Source: Streptomyces sp. sk2.1
Lineage (GTDB): Bacteria > Actinomycetota > Actinomycetes > Streptomycetales > Streptomycetaceae
Assembly (NCBI RefSeq): GCF_008120935.1
Contig: NZ_RDBO01000033.1
Location: 288,851-343,242, forward strand
Reading direction: 5' to 3'
Length of the DNA stretch: 54,392 nucleotides
Shown: positions 39,896-49,179 of the stretch, piece by piece
How the letters are laid out: each line of letters starts with the position of its first letter
Position numbering within the stretch: the first letter of the stretch is position 1
Notes under the pieces: generated by a model
What the model was told of the DNA's origin: nothing
The model's input: only the letters and a program-made list of their open reading frames with translations
Database searches by the model: none
Program-made: the position numbers and the translations under genes

Positions 39896-41740
39896 TCATG
39901 TGTCCGGCTGCGGACACGTCGGCGCGCTGCGGCCGACCGCGTCCTCAACACCTCGGCACCGTCGCGAGCGCCCCGACGCACTCGCTGACCTACTGCCCGC
40001 CGGCCGACGCGTCGACGGCCACGGGGACGCCTGCGCGCCCGACATTCTGATCGGCGACGACGGTACCCGCATCGGCCACGTCGACCTCGGCACCTCGGCG
40101 TCGCCGCACGCCTCTGCGGCCTTCCCGACGTCGCCCCCGTAGGCGTGCGCGATGGCGAACTTGCCCCGGCATTCGAGCGCCGCGTCGAGACACCCCCGCA
40201 CCCGGAACTCGGCGCACGCCCGCGCGAACAGCCCGACGGCACCCGCGAAGTCCTCGCGCCAGACGGCGAGGATCCCGTGGTGATGCCACACCCACGCCGA
40301 CTCCCGCCGATGACCGCCGAGCCGCGCCGCCTCCTCGCACGCGGCGAGCGCACTTCGCACCTCGGCGTCCGGGGCGCCCTGCAGAATGCCCAGATACGTG
40401 TCGGTGACCAGCGCCCGGACCCGCGCGTCCGTGTCCGGGCCGCCGTGCGCCCGGTCGGCGGCGAGCAGCAGCGACAGCCAGCGGCGTCCCTCGGACAGCA
40501 ACCCCGCCGTGAGCCAGTAGTGCCGGGGCGACACGGCCAGAGCCAGACCGGCCCGCGCCTGCCCGGGCCGCTCCAGACAGAACTCCAGGGCCGCGCGCAG
40601 GTTCGGATGGTCCAGCCGCAGCCGTGTGAACCAGTCGACCTGCCGGGCCCCGAACCACTCCTGCCCGGCCCGTGCGGTCGGCTCCGCGTAGTGGTCCCGG
40701 TGGCGGGCGCGGAGCACGTCGAGCGAGCCCGACGCGACCAGCCGCTCGTGCCCGTACTCCCGTATCGTCTCCAGCATGTGGTAGAGCGAATGCCCGTTCT
40801 CCTGGCGGCAGTTGACGATCGACCTGGCCACCAGCGCGTCGAGCAGCGCAGCCGCCGGCAGTTCGGCGTCCGCGCAGACCCGCTCCAGCCCGTCGAGATC
40901 GAAACCGCTCCGGAACACGGAGGCCCGCGCCCACAGCAGCCGCTCGCGCTCCGTGCAGAGTTCATGGCTCCAGTCGATCAGCGCGCGCAGGGTGCGCTGC
41001 CGCTCGGCGGCGACGCGGCTGCCCCCGGTCAGCAGCGCGAACCGGTCCGTGAGCCGCTCCAGGATCTCCCGCGGTGTCAGACTCCGGACGCGCGCAGCGG
41101 CCAGCTCGATCGCGAAGGGCAGCCCGTCCAGACGGCGCACCAGCTCGGCGACGGCGACGGCGGTGTCGGACTCCGTCACCGCGAAACCGGGCAGCACGGC
41201 GGCGGCCCGCTCGACGAACAGCGCGACTGCCGGATTGCCGCTCAGAGCACGCAGCCGGCGCCCCGCGCCCGCGACGTCACCCGCCTCCGGGACGGGCAGC
41301 GGCTCCACCGGAAAGACCTGCTCGCCCGCGATCCCGAGCGGCTGCCGGCTCGTCGCCAGCACGCGCAACCCGGGGGCGCCACGCAGCAGTGTGTCGGTGA
41401 GCCGGGCGCACGCGTCGACCAGATGCTCGCAGTTGTCCAGGACGAGCAGGACACGCCGCTCGCCCAGCCGGGCCACCAGCGCGGCCGTCGCATCGGCACC
41501 CGGGTGCCCCGGACGGGCCACGTCGAGGGCACCCAGGACACCCGTCGCGAGCAGCTCGGGATCCCGCAGATCGGCCAGCTCGGCGACGTGCACCCCGTCG
41601 GGGAACGATCCCGTCACGTCCGAGGCCACCCGCAGCGCCAGCCGCGTCTTGCCCACACCCCCGACCCCGGTGAGCGTCACCAGACGGGCACCGGACAGCA
41701 GCCCCGTGATCCGCGCCGTCTCCGTCCGCCGCCCGATCGG
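39896..41740 (-). pseudogene. AfsR/LuxR-type ATPase regulator, truncated at both ends
   Basis: The frame from 41680 gives 594 residues, starting TLTGVGGVGKTRLAL (Walker A) with VLLVLDNCEHLVDA (Walker B) and TSRQPLGI (sensor), and then a winged-helix and TPR-like region ending at YGGDVGKAAEACGD. Homology continues upstream of the first start codon as IGRRTETARITGLLSG to about 41740, where it stops. The last 65 residues (from about 40097) no longer fit and read antisense to an aminoglycoside-phosphotransferase remnant; the usual C-terminal LuxR helix-turn-helix is absent. The gene is therefore a regulator cut by recombination at both ends and probably inactive. If translated, a GTG at 41680 would be the first start. 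Confidence 0.78.
39975..40097 (+). pseudogene. Aminoglycoside phosphotransferase remnant
   Basis: About 40 codons read DALADLLPAG, then GHGDACAPDILIGDDGTRIG, then HVDLGT. This is the catalytic loop region of APH(3')-type kinases (consensus HGDxCxPN, then the metal-binding D in xDxGR), with N changed to D in the catalytic loop. Nothing of the rest of the gene is present. It lies antisense within the foreign tail of the truncated regulator. Confidence 0.65.
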
Positions 41741-41745
41741 CGACG

Positions 41746-42258
41746 TCCGAGGAGGGCCTGGTCCACGGATCCCGCCGGGGCTCCACCGGCTGGCCCTGGC
41801 ACCGCGTCACCTCCCTCCACATCGAGGGCGACGCCGTGAACGCCCTGGCCACCCGCCTCGGCAACGGCTACCGCATCGAGATCACCCTCGACGACGGCAC
41901 CCGCCTCCGCACCGACGGCCTCGCGCGGCACGCCGGCGACCTGGGCCGTGTCCTGCTCCTGCGATGCCCGCACATCGCACTGAAACCCCGGATCCCCCGG
42001 TACGCCAGGGCCGGCGCCTGGCTCCTGGCGGGCGCGGCGGCCTGCACAACAGCGATCGTCGCCATGATCGTCCACATGGCGACCCACGCGACCGGGGAAC
42101 GCCACACCCACCACCTGGCCGGCGGACTGACGGAGGTCACCACGGAACCCGGTATCGGTGAAACAGGCATCATGATCCTGACCTTCGCCATGATGGCGTG
42201 CGCGATCACCGCGATTGCCTTGGTCGTCGCCTACGTACGAGGCCGGGCACACCGCTGA
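41746..42258 (+). pseudogene. PH-like (bPH) membrane protein, 5'-truncated
   Basis: Homology begins abruptly near 41746 (SEEGLVHGSRRGSTGWPWHR) and runs in frame to the GTG at 41836 and on to 42258. The first half is a bacterial PH-type domain (HRVTSLHIEGDAVN, DDGTRLRTDGLARH). Two hydrophobic helices follow, near AGAWLLAGAAACTTAIVAMI and MILTFAMMACAITAIALVVA. Intact relatives have a longer N-terminus with an extra membrane segment. It starts at the exact point where the oppositely oriented regulator stops, so one deletion or rearrangement probably removed both 5' ends. A 140-residue product from 41836 remains possible. Confidence 0.65.
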
Positions 42259-42349
42259 ACACCCGCGTGCCCGCCCCACACGTGCCCCCTGCAACCGACC
42301 GCGATCGTCGGGGCGAGCGAGGCACACGTACGTTCCGGAGGCTTCGAAG

Positions 42350-42560
42350 GCCGGAGCGAAGCACAGTTCGCCCCGGTTCTTCGTCGCCCGGTGGCGGATC
42401 TTCTCGCCTCTGTGGGCGGACAGGTTGTCCAGGATGAGGTGGATCGGGGCGCCGACCGGGCGGGAGGCCCGGATCGGTTCGGGCGCGACCAGGGTGTTCG
42501 CGGCACCCTTCTCGCGGCGACCGACACCCCACAGGGCGTCGTCGTCGGCCGAGGAGCAGC
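42350..42560 (-). pseudogene. IS630-family transposase remnant
   Basis: The minus strand reads ADDDALWGVGRREKGAANTL, followed after a few residues by APIHLILDNLSAHRGEKIRH and KNRGELCFAP, which match the middle of IS630 transposases from actinobacteria (second catalytic Asp in LDNLSAH). Homology stops just after CFAP; no N-terminal or C-terminal catalytic parts remain. Confidence 0.75.
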
Positions 42561-42672
42561 CGCCTGGAAGCAGCGTACGCCGTGGGTGCGGTGGCAGGTG
42601 GCGGGGTGCCGCTCGGGGCGCCCCTCTCCACCCGGCACGACCCGGCGATGGGCCGGATGCCGAGCAGTTCCC

Positions 42673-43653
42673 TCAGCCCGAACCGGCGACCAGTGCTTCG
42701 CCGAGCGGGGTGCGCCGGTAGAGCACCGACCGTCCGGACCGGGCGCGGACGAGTAGCCCCGCGCCTCGCAGGATGGCGAGGTGGTCTCCTACCGCACCGG
42801 GTGCCATGGCGAGGCTTCGGGCGAGGTGACTGGTACTGGCAGGGGCGTCCAGCGCCACCAGCAGCCGGGCTCGGGCCCGGCCGACCAGAGCGGTCAGCGC
42901 GTCCGGCCGGGGGACGGTCTCCTGTTCGCCCCACAGGGCGGCGGTGCCGCGGGCAGGATAGACCAAGGTCCTGGGCCAGGGGTCTTCCAAGTGGGCGGCG
43001 ATATGACCGACGAAGACCGAAGGGATCAGCAGCAGCCCGTCGCCGGCGAGGCGGACCGTTCCGACGCGGGGGAAGAAGCCGATCTCGATACCGCCGGCAC
43101 GCCAGGCGATGCTCGGGTGCAGGCTCTCGATGGTCGTGGCCCATCCGTGTTCGCCGATCACACCCACCCGGTGCACGACATCGCGCTCACAGATCGCGCG
43201 CAGTTGCGGCCAGTCCGCGGCGAGCAGCTCGTGCCACGCCCGGTCCATCGCCTCGGCGATCCTGGAGGTGGCGTCCGTCGAGTCCAGCACCGCGCGTACG
43301 CGGGGATCACGGGCGGACGGACCGGTCGCGGTGGCGGCGAATTCGTGGCGGGCCGCTTCCAGCGGTGTGGCCCGGATCGTGGCCAGGTCGTCTGCCCAGG
43401 TCTGGTTGAGCCCGCGCGGGGGCGGGGCGACGAAGTTCGGTCCGCCTCGCGAGGTCTGCAGGGCGAGGACGGCGTTCAGTTCGGTCTCGCGGCGAAGCCG
43501 TTCAAAGGCCGGCAGGAGCCGGGTGGCCCAGGCCCGCGGCAGCGGCCGGCCCTGGCCGGCGAGCGAGCGCAGCAGCAAGCAGAGGTCCAACGCGGGTGAC
43601 AGTGCGAAGCGGCTGCGCAGCAGGTCATCGACGGAGACTTCGAAGCGGAGCAC
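42673..43653 (-). CDS. DUF5937 family ArsR-type winged-helix regulator
   Basis: A 326-residue protein. The first 230 or so residues match the DUF5937 domain found only in front of ArsR-like helix-turn-helix domains in actinobacteria. The C-terminal 80 residues are a winged helix (TSHLARSLAMAPGAVGDHLA, ILRGAGLLVRARSGRSVLYR). It starts with GTG 43653 and is divergent from an MFS transporter gene 89 bp away, with a palindromic site between them. It most likely represses that transporter. Confidence 0.9.
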   Translation of the reverse strand: MLRFEVSVDDLLRSRFALSPALDLCLLLRSLAGQGRPLPRAWATRLLPAFERLRRETELNAVLALQTSRGGPNFVAPPPRGLNQTWADDLATIRATPLEAARHEFAATATGPSARDPRVRAVLDSTDATSRIAEAMDRAWHELLAADWPQLRAICERDVVHRVGVIGEHGWATTIESLHPSIAWRAGGIEIGFFPRVGTVRLAGDGLLLIPSVFVGHIAAHLEDPWPRTLVYPARGTAALWGEQETVPRPDALTALVGRARARLLVALDAPASTSHLARSLAMAPGAVGDHLAILRGAGLLVRARSGRSVLYRRTPLGEALVAGSG

Positions 43654-43683
43654 CCCGCCATGCTACTGGGGGACGTCTGCTCC

Positions 43684-43703
43684 GATTCGTCCAGCGACGA
43701 ATC
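43684..43703. promoter_or_regulatory. Inverted repeat, probable operator between regulator and MFS gene
   Basis: GATTCGTC and GACGAATC are perfect 8-bp arms around CAGC, located 30 bp upstream of the regulator start and 40 bp upstream of the MFS start. Position and size fit an ArsR-family dimer site. Confidence 0.7.
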
Positions 43704-43742
43704 ATTGGTGAGTGGCATGAGCGCATGGCGAGGCTGGGCGTC

Positions 43743-45116
43743 ATGACCCCAACCGCCGAACCCGCGCAGGGCGACCACCGTGCCACCTACCGGGAGGTGC
43801 TGGCCGAGCCGCGATTCCGGCTGCTCTTCTCGACCCGCACCGTCGCGATCACTGCGGACTCGCTGCGGATCACCACGTTCTCGGTTCTGGTCTTCGCGGC
43901 CACCGGCTCCGCGCTGTTGAGCGCACTGGCCTTCGGCATCGGCTTTCTCCCGCAGTTGTTCGGCTCGCTGCTGCTGGGCTCACTGGCCGACCGAATGCCG
44001 CCCCGCGCGCTCATCGCCGGCGGCTACGCCCTGGAGTGCGCAGCCGCCCTGCTGCTCGCCCTGGTACGGATGCCGATAGCGGCGAGCCTCGGCGTCGTGG
44101 CGCTGGTCGCCCTCGCCACACCGGTGTTCAGCGGCGCGTCGAGTCGGCTGGTCGCGCAGTGGCTGGAGGGCGACGCCTACGTACTGGGCCGTTCACTGAA
44201 CAACATCGCTGCCTCCGGCGCGCAACTGTTCGGTCTGGCGCTGGGAGGTGCGGTCGTCGCGGTACTCGGCCCGCACCGGGCGCTCGCGGTGAGCGCCGCC
44301 CTCTACCTCGGCTGTGCGCTCGCTGTCCGCATCCGGCTGCCCCGGCTGCAGCCGGGAGAGTCCGGCGGCACACCCGGCGGCCCTCGGGGCGATGGCGGGA
44401 CCGTCCGGGCAAGCCTGCACGGTGCCGGCCTGCTGCTGCGCGGACACACGGTGCGACGACTGATGCTGGCCCAGTGGCTACCGCCCGCGTTCGTAGCGGG
44501 TGCGGAAGGCCTGATCGTCGCATACGCGGGAGGACACCACTTCGCGCCCGGCCGGTACGCGGTGCTGATGGGCTGTCTGCCGGTCGGCATGCTTGTCGGT
44601 GACCTGCTGGTGGGGCGACTGCTGCGACCGCCCACCCGGGAGCGACTGGTGGTCCCGTTGATTGCGCTGATGGGACTGCCGCTGGTCGGCTTTGCCGCCG
44701 AGCCCGGAGTGGGCGTCTCGTCCTGTCTGCTGCTGCTCTGCGGCTTCGGATTCGCCTACGGTCTCGGCCTGCAACGGCCGTTCCTGGACGCCCTGCCGCA
44801 GGATGGCCAGGGCCAGGCCTTCGGTATGCTCGGCTCCGGCAGCATGACGCTTCAGGGCGTCGGGCCGGCCTGCTTCGGCTCGGTGGCCGCAGCCATCGGA
44901 ACGGGCGGCGCAATCGCCCTGGCAGGCGGCGCGGCGGCGCTTGCCGCCGGCTGGATTCTCACCTGGCACTCGCCCTCGTCCCCGGTCCCCGTCCCGAACC
45001 ACTCAACGGGATCGGGGAACGGCATCGAACAGCATGCGCGCAGTTCTCCTGCGCAGCAACCGTCGCAGGTCGGGTCGGCCGCGAACCGTCACGCACCCCG
45101 CCCCACATCTCTCTGA
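43743..45116 (+). CDS. MFS transporter, probable drug exporter
   Basis: A 457-residue membrane protein with about 12 hydrophobic helices. FRLLFSTRTVAITADSLRIT leads into helix 1, and GSLADRMPPRALIAGG is the conserved loop 2-3 motif of MFS exporters. The start at ATG 43743 has GAGG upstream; ATG 43725 would add six residues. The last 45 residues are hydrophilic and low-complexity. Divergent placement from a DUF5937/ArsR regulator suggests substrate-induced export. Confidence 0.9.
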   Translation: MTPTAEPAQGDHRATYREVLAEPRFRLLFSTRTVAITADSLRITTFSVLVFAATGSALLSALAFGIGFLPQLFGSLLLGSLADRMPPRALIAGGYALECAAALLLALVRMPIAASLGVVALVALATPVFSGASSRLVAQWLEGDAYVLGRSLNNIAASGAQLFGLALGGAVVAVLGPHRALAVSAALYLGCALAVRIRLPRLQPGESGGTPGGPRGDGGTVRASLHGAGLLLRGHTVRRLMLAQWLPPAFVAGAEGLIVAYAGGHHFAPGRYAVLMGCLPVGMLVGDLLVGRLLRPPTRERLVVPLIALMGLPLVGFAAEPGVGVSSCLLLLCGFGFAYGLGLQRPFLDALPQDGQGQAFGMLGSGSMTLQGVGPACFGSVAAAIGTGGAIALAGGAAALAAGWILTWHSPSSPVPVPNHSTGSGNGIEQHARSSPAQQPSQVGSAANRHAPRPTSL

Positions 45117-45235
45117 CAGACAGTCATTTCCGTTGGCTCATCGTGCAAGGAGTCCTGAGCCCCGGCTCTGCCGGTCGTTGCGGACCACCTGCGGGATCTT
45201 GAGACCACCAACAGACCATGGAAGGTTCATGCCGC

Positions 45236-45823
45236 ATGATCGATGAATTCGCGAAGGGCAACCTGCACGGGAGACTGCGGCGGGACCGCGAGGCGCTGCT
45301 CTGGAAACTCGACGGCCTGTCCGAGTACGACGCCCGTCGGCCCCTGACGGCGACCGGGACCAGCCTCCTCGGCCTGGTCAAACACGTGGCCACCGTGGAG
45401 GCCAGGTACTTCGGCGAGGTCTTCGACCGCCCTTCCCCGGAACCGCTGTGCCGGTGGCAGGACTCCGACGGCAGTGACCAGTGGGCGGCCGAGGACGAGA
45501 CCCGCGACCGGATCATCGCGTTCTACCGGCGCACGTGGGAACACTCGGACGCGACGATCGACGAGCTCCCCCTCGACGCACCCGGCCACGTGCCGTGGTG
45601 GCCGGAGCCCGGACCCAACACCAACCTGTTCGCCGTCATGACCCACGTCCTGAGCGAGACCAACCGGCACACCGGGCACGCCGACATCCTGCGCGAGGGC
45701 CTCGACGGCCGGACCGGGGTGCGCGCCGAACACGAGGGGCGGATCGACGAGGAAGCCCGCGCGGCCCACCGCGCGAAGATCGAGCGGGCCGCCAGGTCGG
45801 CCGCATCGAGCAGGGCTGAGTGA
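45236..45823 (+). CDS. DinB-family (DUF664) protein
   Basis: A 195-residue four-helix-bundle protein of the DinB/DUF664 group. LLGLVKHVATVEARYFGEVF near residue 40 and SETNRHTGHADILREGLDG near 140 carry the three histidines that bind a metal in the family; some relatives are thiol transferases or S-transferases using mycothiol or bacillithiol. Function here is unknown. GGAAGG lies ten bases before the chosen ATG. Confidence 0.9.
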   Translation: MIDEFAKGNLHGRLRRDREALLWKLDGLSEYDARRPLTATGTSLLGLVKHVATVEARYFGEVFDRPSPEPLCRWQDSDGSDQWAAEDETRDRIIAFYRRTWEHSDATIDELPLDAPGHVPWWPEPGPNTNLFAVMTHVLSETNRHTGHADILREGLDGRTGVRAEHEGRIDEEARAAHRAKIERAARSAASSRAE

Positions 45824-46075
45824 GGAGCGTTTGGTTTCCCGATGCCCGTTTCATTCGGTCCGGCTGCCGAGCCGGTTGAGGACGGTCTCGTGGATGGGGT
45901 GGCGGGCCATGAGGTTGACAGCGGCCGACCGGTGGGGGCCTCCATGTCCTTCGTCAAGGTGTGACCGTGCGCCGTAGTCGGCGGCTCCGGAGCACCTCGG
46001 CAACCATTCCGGCTCGGTCGGGGTCCTCCATATCGGGCTCCGTTCGGGCCGTCGAAGCGAGGGTGGAGGAGCGCC

Positions 46076-46411
46076 GTGGGGGGCCGCAGGGCAGCGAAAG
46101 GCGTCGGCGACTTCCTGATCGAGCTGGTGGGAGAAGCCGTGGCCGAGGTGATCCTCGGCCTGCTCGCCTGCGCACTGTTCGGCGGCCTGGCTCTGATCGC
46201 CTACCTGAGCTGGTCCTTCAGCCCACGCTTCACCATCGCGGGGGCCGGGCTGCTCGGCCTCTTCCTCGCCCACGGCGCCCGGCAGACCTTCCGCGCTCCC
46301 ACGAAGGGGCGCCGTCGGGGCCTCGCCGCCCTGACCGCTGCCGGCTTCATCGTGACCGCCATGACGGCCCTCTTCCTGCTGCTCTACGCCACAGGCTGCG
46401 ACTGCCTGTGA
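46076..46411 (+). CDS. Small membrane protein of unknown function
   Basis: A 111-residue protein with three hydrophobic helices: AEVILGLLACALFGGLALIA, FTIAGAGLLGLFLAHG, and LAALTAAGFIVTAMTALFLL. It starts with GTG and has GGAGGA six bases upstream. It ends in CDCL. No family was recognised; it stands alone. Confidence 0.75.
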   Translation: MGGRRAAKGVGDFLIELVGEAVAEVILGLLACALFGGLALIAYLSWSFSPRFTIAGAGLLGLFLAHGARQTFRAPTKGRRRGLAALTAAGFIVTAMTALFLLLYATGCDCL

Positions 46412-46591
46412 GGCCGTTCGACCCGATGCGCTCAGCCGCCCGGCACAACGCTCAGCGGCCAAGTCGGGACGCGCGGTCACGTAAGACCGGGGTCGGTCAC
46501 ACGGTGGCTGTTTTTTTGGGGGTGCGGGGTTCTGGAAGGTGCCGTGGTGGCGGTCGGGGCGGTTTCGGGTGGGTCTGGCAGGGTGGCTGTC

Positions 46592-46753
46592 GTGAGTGAT
46601 GACGTGTCTGTTCGGGGGCCGACTGGTGAGGGCATGCGTCCGTGCGACTTCTGTGGTCATCCGGTCGTGATCGACTCGATCGACGAGCGTGACTGCCCTG
46701 TGTGTGGCGAGGATGCCGAGGTTCAGCCCGACGCGGCCGGCTGGGGTTCGTAG
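46592..46753 (+). CDS. Small zinc-ribbon protein (putative)
   Basis: A possible 53-residue protein with two CxxC pairs (PCDFCGH and DCPVCGE) 17 residues apart, the layout of a zinc ribbon. The GTG start at 46592 has only a weak GGGTGG upstream. An unusual run of seven T lies about 80 bp before it (46509-46515), rare in this GC-rich DNA. No neighbour suggests a role. Confidence 0.5.
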   Translation: MSDDVSVRGPTGEGMRPCDFCGHPVVIDSIDERDCPVCGEDAEVQPDAAGWGS

Positions 46754-46912
46754 AAGGTTCCGTCGCGGAGCATGGCGAACTGTCCGGCCCGGCGGGCAGA
46801 GTGATGCAGGCGCCGGAACTGCGTGGACCAGCATGGAAGTTGCCAGGTTGAAGCGGATTCCCGGACACAATTCGCAGGCGTACGACGACAGCAAGCACCT
46901 ATTCTGCCCGTC

Positions 46913-47704
46913 ATGACCGACTGGAAGAGTGTCGAGGCCGCCGACTGCGCCGTGCCCCACGACCGCCCCATGGACGACCTCGTCCAGGAATTGTCTCGTG
47001 CGCTGGCAGATCCCGATCCACTGGTCCGGGACGGCGCGCCCCACACCGTCCTCGCAACCTGGATCGCCCGCGGCACGATCGAGACGTCACGGCGGCTGGA
47101 ACTGGGAGACCAGATGGCCGCCCGTCTCACCGACCCGCGGGTCGAGGCCCGCACCTTCGCGCCCCTCGTGCTCGACATGCTGGTGGCCGCGGGGGGCTTC
47201 AAAGCCGGCTGGGTCGACGCGTTCGAGCGCTGGTACCCGGCCGAGCGGGATCTGCGTGGTCACGACGAGACCCTCGGCTGGCTTCACGCGGTGGCGCACG
47301 GCGCGGACCTGCTCGCCGGCTTCGGCTGCCACATCGAGGTGGCGCCGGTGCGCATGCTGAACCTTGCCGCTGCGAGGCTGACGGCGCACACCACCCACGT
47401 CTACGACCAGTTGGAGGACGACCGCCTGGCCCGGGCGATCGCGCGCGTCCTCACCCGCACCGACCTGAGTGAACGCGACGCCGTCGGCTGGCTCGATCCA
47501 ATCGCCGACCGCTTTGGAGCCGACCGCATCAGCACCCCGGTGCCCGCCCACATCAGCAACTGCCTGCGCACCCTGCGCCTGCTCTACATCCTCGCCGACC
47601 GGGGCGTGCGCCCTACCAGCGAACTGCCCGCGGAACCCCTCCACCACCGCGACGCGATCAAGTCCGGCGTTGCCACCACTCTCGACCGGATCGTCAGACG
47701 CTGA
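46913..47704 (+). CDS. DUF2785-family protein
   Basis: A 263-residue all-helical protein matching DUF2785: LADPDPLVRDGAPHTVLATW near residue 45, FERWYPAERDLRGHDETLGW near 105, then LHAVAHGADLLAGFG. Function unknown. The ATG at 46913 starts the conserved MTDWKSVEA N-terminus; an upstream extension is out of character. No membrane segment or signal peptide. Confidence 0.87.
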   Translation: MTDWKSVEAADCAVPHDRPMDDLVQELSRALADPDPLVRDGAPHTVLATWIARGTIETSRRLELGDQMAARLTDPRVEARTFAPLVLDMLVAAGGFKAGWVDAFERWYPAERDLRGHDETLGWLHAVAHGADLLAGFGCHIEVAPVRMLNLAAARLTAHTTHVYDQLEDDRLARAIARVLTRTDLSERDAVGWLDPIADRFGADRISTPVPAHISNCLRTLRLLYILADRGVRPTSELPAEPLHHRDAIKSGVATTLDRIVRR

Positions 47705-47929
47705 CCAGGGACGACGGGGCCGGACCTGGTCGCACACGCCGGCCACCCCTCAAGGAGAGTGGCGGGGCCCGGGGGCGTGCGCCGCTGACGACCACGCAAG
47801 GTGACCAGTCGCCCGGACCCCTCTGAGAGGCCGGTTTGAGAGCGTTTGACCGTAACTTGTCCTGAAGGGCGCTCATCAGCGGTTACTTCGGCTGCGCTGT
47901 CCTGCGGGGCGACAGGCGATACTCGTCCT

Positions 47930-48337
47930 ATGGACTGGTTGGAGCGAGCTCGGGCGGCGGAACGGCTTCAAGAATGGGACGTGGCGATCGCGCTGGTAAG
48001 CGCCCACGCCGAATGCTTCTCCGGCGATCCAGACATGCACGACAACCATCTGTGGCACATGGATCTGCTGGCCCGGGCGGAACGGATTCCAGAGCTTACG
48101 GAGCGCGCCCTCACGGACAGCCACGCACGTCGACGACTCAACAGATCGCTTCGAGAGCGGGGCATGGAGGCGGCGCTGCGTGACCGCGCCGAAGACGGTG
48201 ACCGTGGCGCCCTGTACGTCCTTGTTCGGCTGATGTGCGAGACGGGTCGGGTGCAAGAAGCCCAGAAGGTAATTCAGGACATCGGCCCGGACGACCAGTA
48301 CGCACACCAGATTGTGGCCGGAGATTGCCGGCCGTAG
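47930..48337 (+). CDS. Hypothetical helical protein
   Basis: A 135-residue acidic, helical protein starting MDWLERARAAERLQEWDVAI, which has the look of a TPR-like helix pair, followed by LYVLVRLMCETGRVQEAQKV, a second such pair. No family was recognised. The ATG at 47930 marks the start of normal coding bias; no strong ribosome site is visible. The end of the gene meets a transposon-type remnant, so the last few residues may not be native. Confidence 0.65.
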   Translation: MDWLERARAAERLQEWDVAIALVSAHAECFSGDPDMHDNHLWHMDLLARAERIPELTERALTDSHARRRLNRSLRERGMEAALRDRAEDGDRGALYVLVRLMCETGRVQEAQKVIQDIGPDDQYAHQIVAGDCRP

Positions 48338-48344
48338 GTGTCCG

Positions 48345-48520
48345 GCCATGACTTTCTCGCGAAGTTGCCGGTGTCGACTTCGGTGAGAATGTCGAGCTTG
48401 GCCAGGCGTTTCAGTTTGGTGCGGGTGCCTTCGACGTTCTTCGGCAGCAGCTCGTGACCCAGGGCTCGGCAGACGCCCCTGCCCCTCAGGGGGCGGTTCG
48501 TGAATCTTTGGGCAATTATG
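48345..48520 (-). pseudogene. Remnant of a transposon-associated helix-turn-helix protein
   Basis: Minus-strand frame reads PLRGRGVCRALGHELLPKNV and then RTKLKRLAKLDILTEVDTGN. It aligns with the better preserved segment PLRARAVCETMDVEIAPNNI, RLKLKRLVERGILVEAEQGL at 49180-49400. Both look like the C-terminal winged-helix piece of proteins often found near Streptomyces insertion sequences. No N-terminal part is present. Confidence 0.6.
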
Positions 48521-48599
48521 TGGCCGCGTTCACCCGCATCGAGGCCAGAGTATGGTTCGAGACCGTCGTGGTCGAGAACTCCCCGGATTGGCAGACGAC

Positions 48600-49142
48600 A
48601 TGGTGAGGGTCGAAGAGCTGGAGGCCGTGCTGCCTTCGATGACACGGTGGCGTGTGCCGGGCGGACACAGCGTGGACTGGACCGCCCTCGAGGCGGACCT
48701 CGGGACGGCGCTGCCCTCGGACTTCCGCTCTCTGGCGGAGGCGTACCCGGTATTTGTCATCGACGATTTCCTCATGGTGTCCCTTCCCGCGCCCGGCGCC
48801 GAGGCGCCATGGGCGTCCGCGTCCAGGGACGACGAGATCCTTCAGGATCTGTACGAGATGGGCGACACCGAGGGTTACGTTCCCTACCCGCAGCCGGGAG
48901 GCCTGATCTCCTGGGCGTCGTCCAATTCGGGGGACACTTTCTACTGGAGGACGAGCCCTGCGGATCCGGACGCATGGCCGGTGGTCGTCCGCACGGACAA
49001 CGCCGACTGGATCGAGTTCCCAGTCGGTGCCGTCGAGTTCCTGGCCGGCGTGTACGGGCGCACCATCGACGTGCCGGGCATGCCCAGGAACTTCCCCAGC
49101 GACAACCCGAAGGTTCTGGGCCTGAGCGACCGCATCGACTGA
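48600..49142 (+). CDS. SMI1/KNR4 (SUKH) family protein
   Basis: A 180-residue acidic protein. VDWTALEADLGTALPSDFRS near residue 24 is the SUKH signature (helix plus LPxDF), followed by the alternating strands GGLISWASSNSGDTFYWRTS and WPVVVRTDNADWIEFPVGAV. SUKH proteins are frequent immunity proteins against polymorphic toxins and nucleases, but no toxin gene lies next to it. ATG 48600 was chosen; ATG 48552 would add 16 residues. Confidence 0.87.
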   Translation: MVRVEELEAVLPSMTRWRVPGGHSVDWTALEADLGTALPSDFRSLAEAYPVFVIDDFLMVSLPAPGAEAPWASASRDDEILQDLYEMGDTEGYVPYPQPGGLISWASSNSGDTFYWRTSPADPDAWPVVVRTDNADWIEFPVGAVEFLAGVYGRTIDVPGMPRNFPSDNPKVLGLSDRID

Positions 49143-49179
49143 TCGGCAACTCGGAGGGCTCTATGTGAAGTCGGTGCCC

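Noticed and set aside
38242..40965. Minus-strand frame of about 900 codons over the CorA-type gene
   Set aside because: The CorA membrane helices and GMN motif on the + strand, and the regulator frame, explain this DNA. The long frame mixes both as out-of-frame reads.
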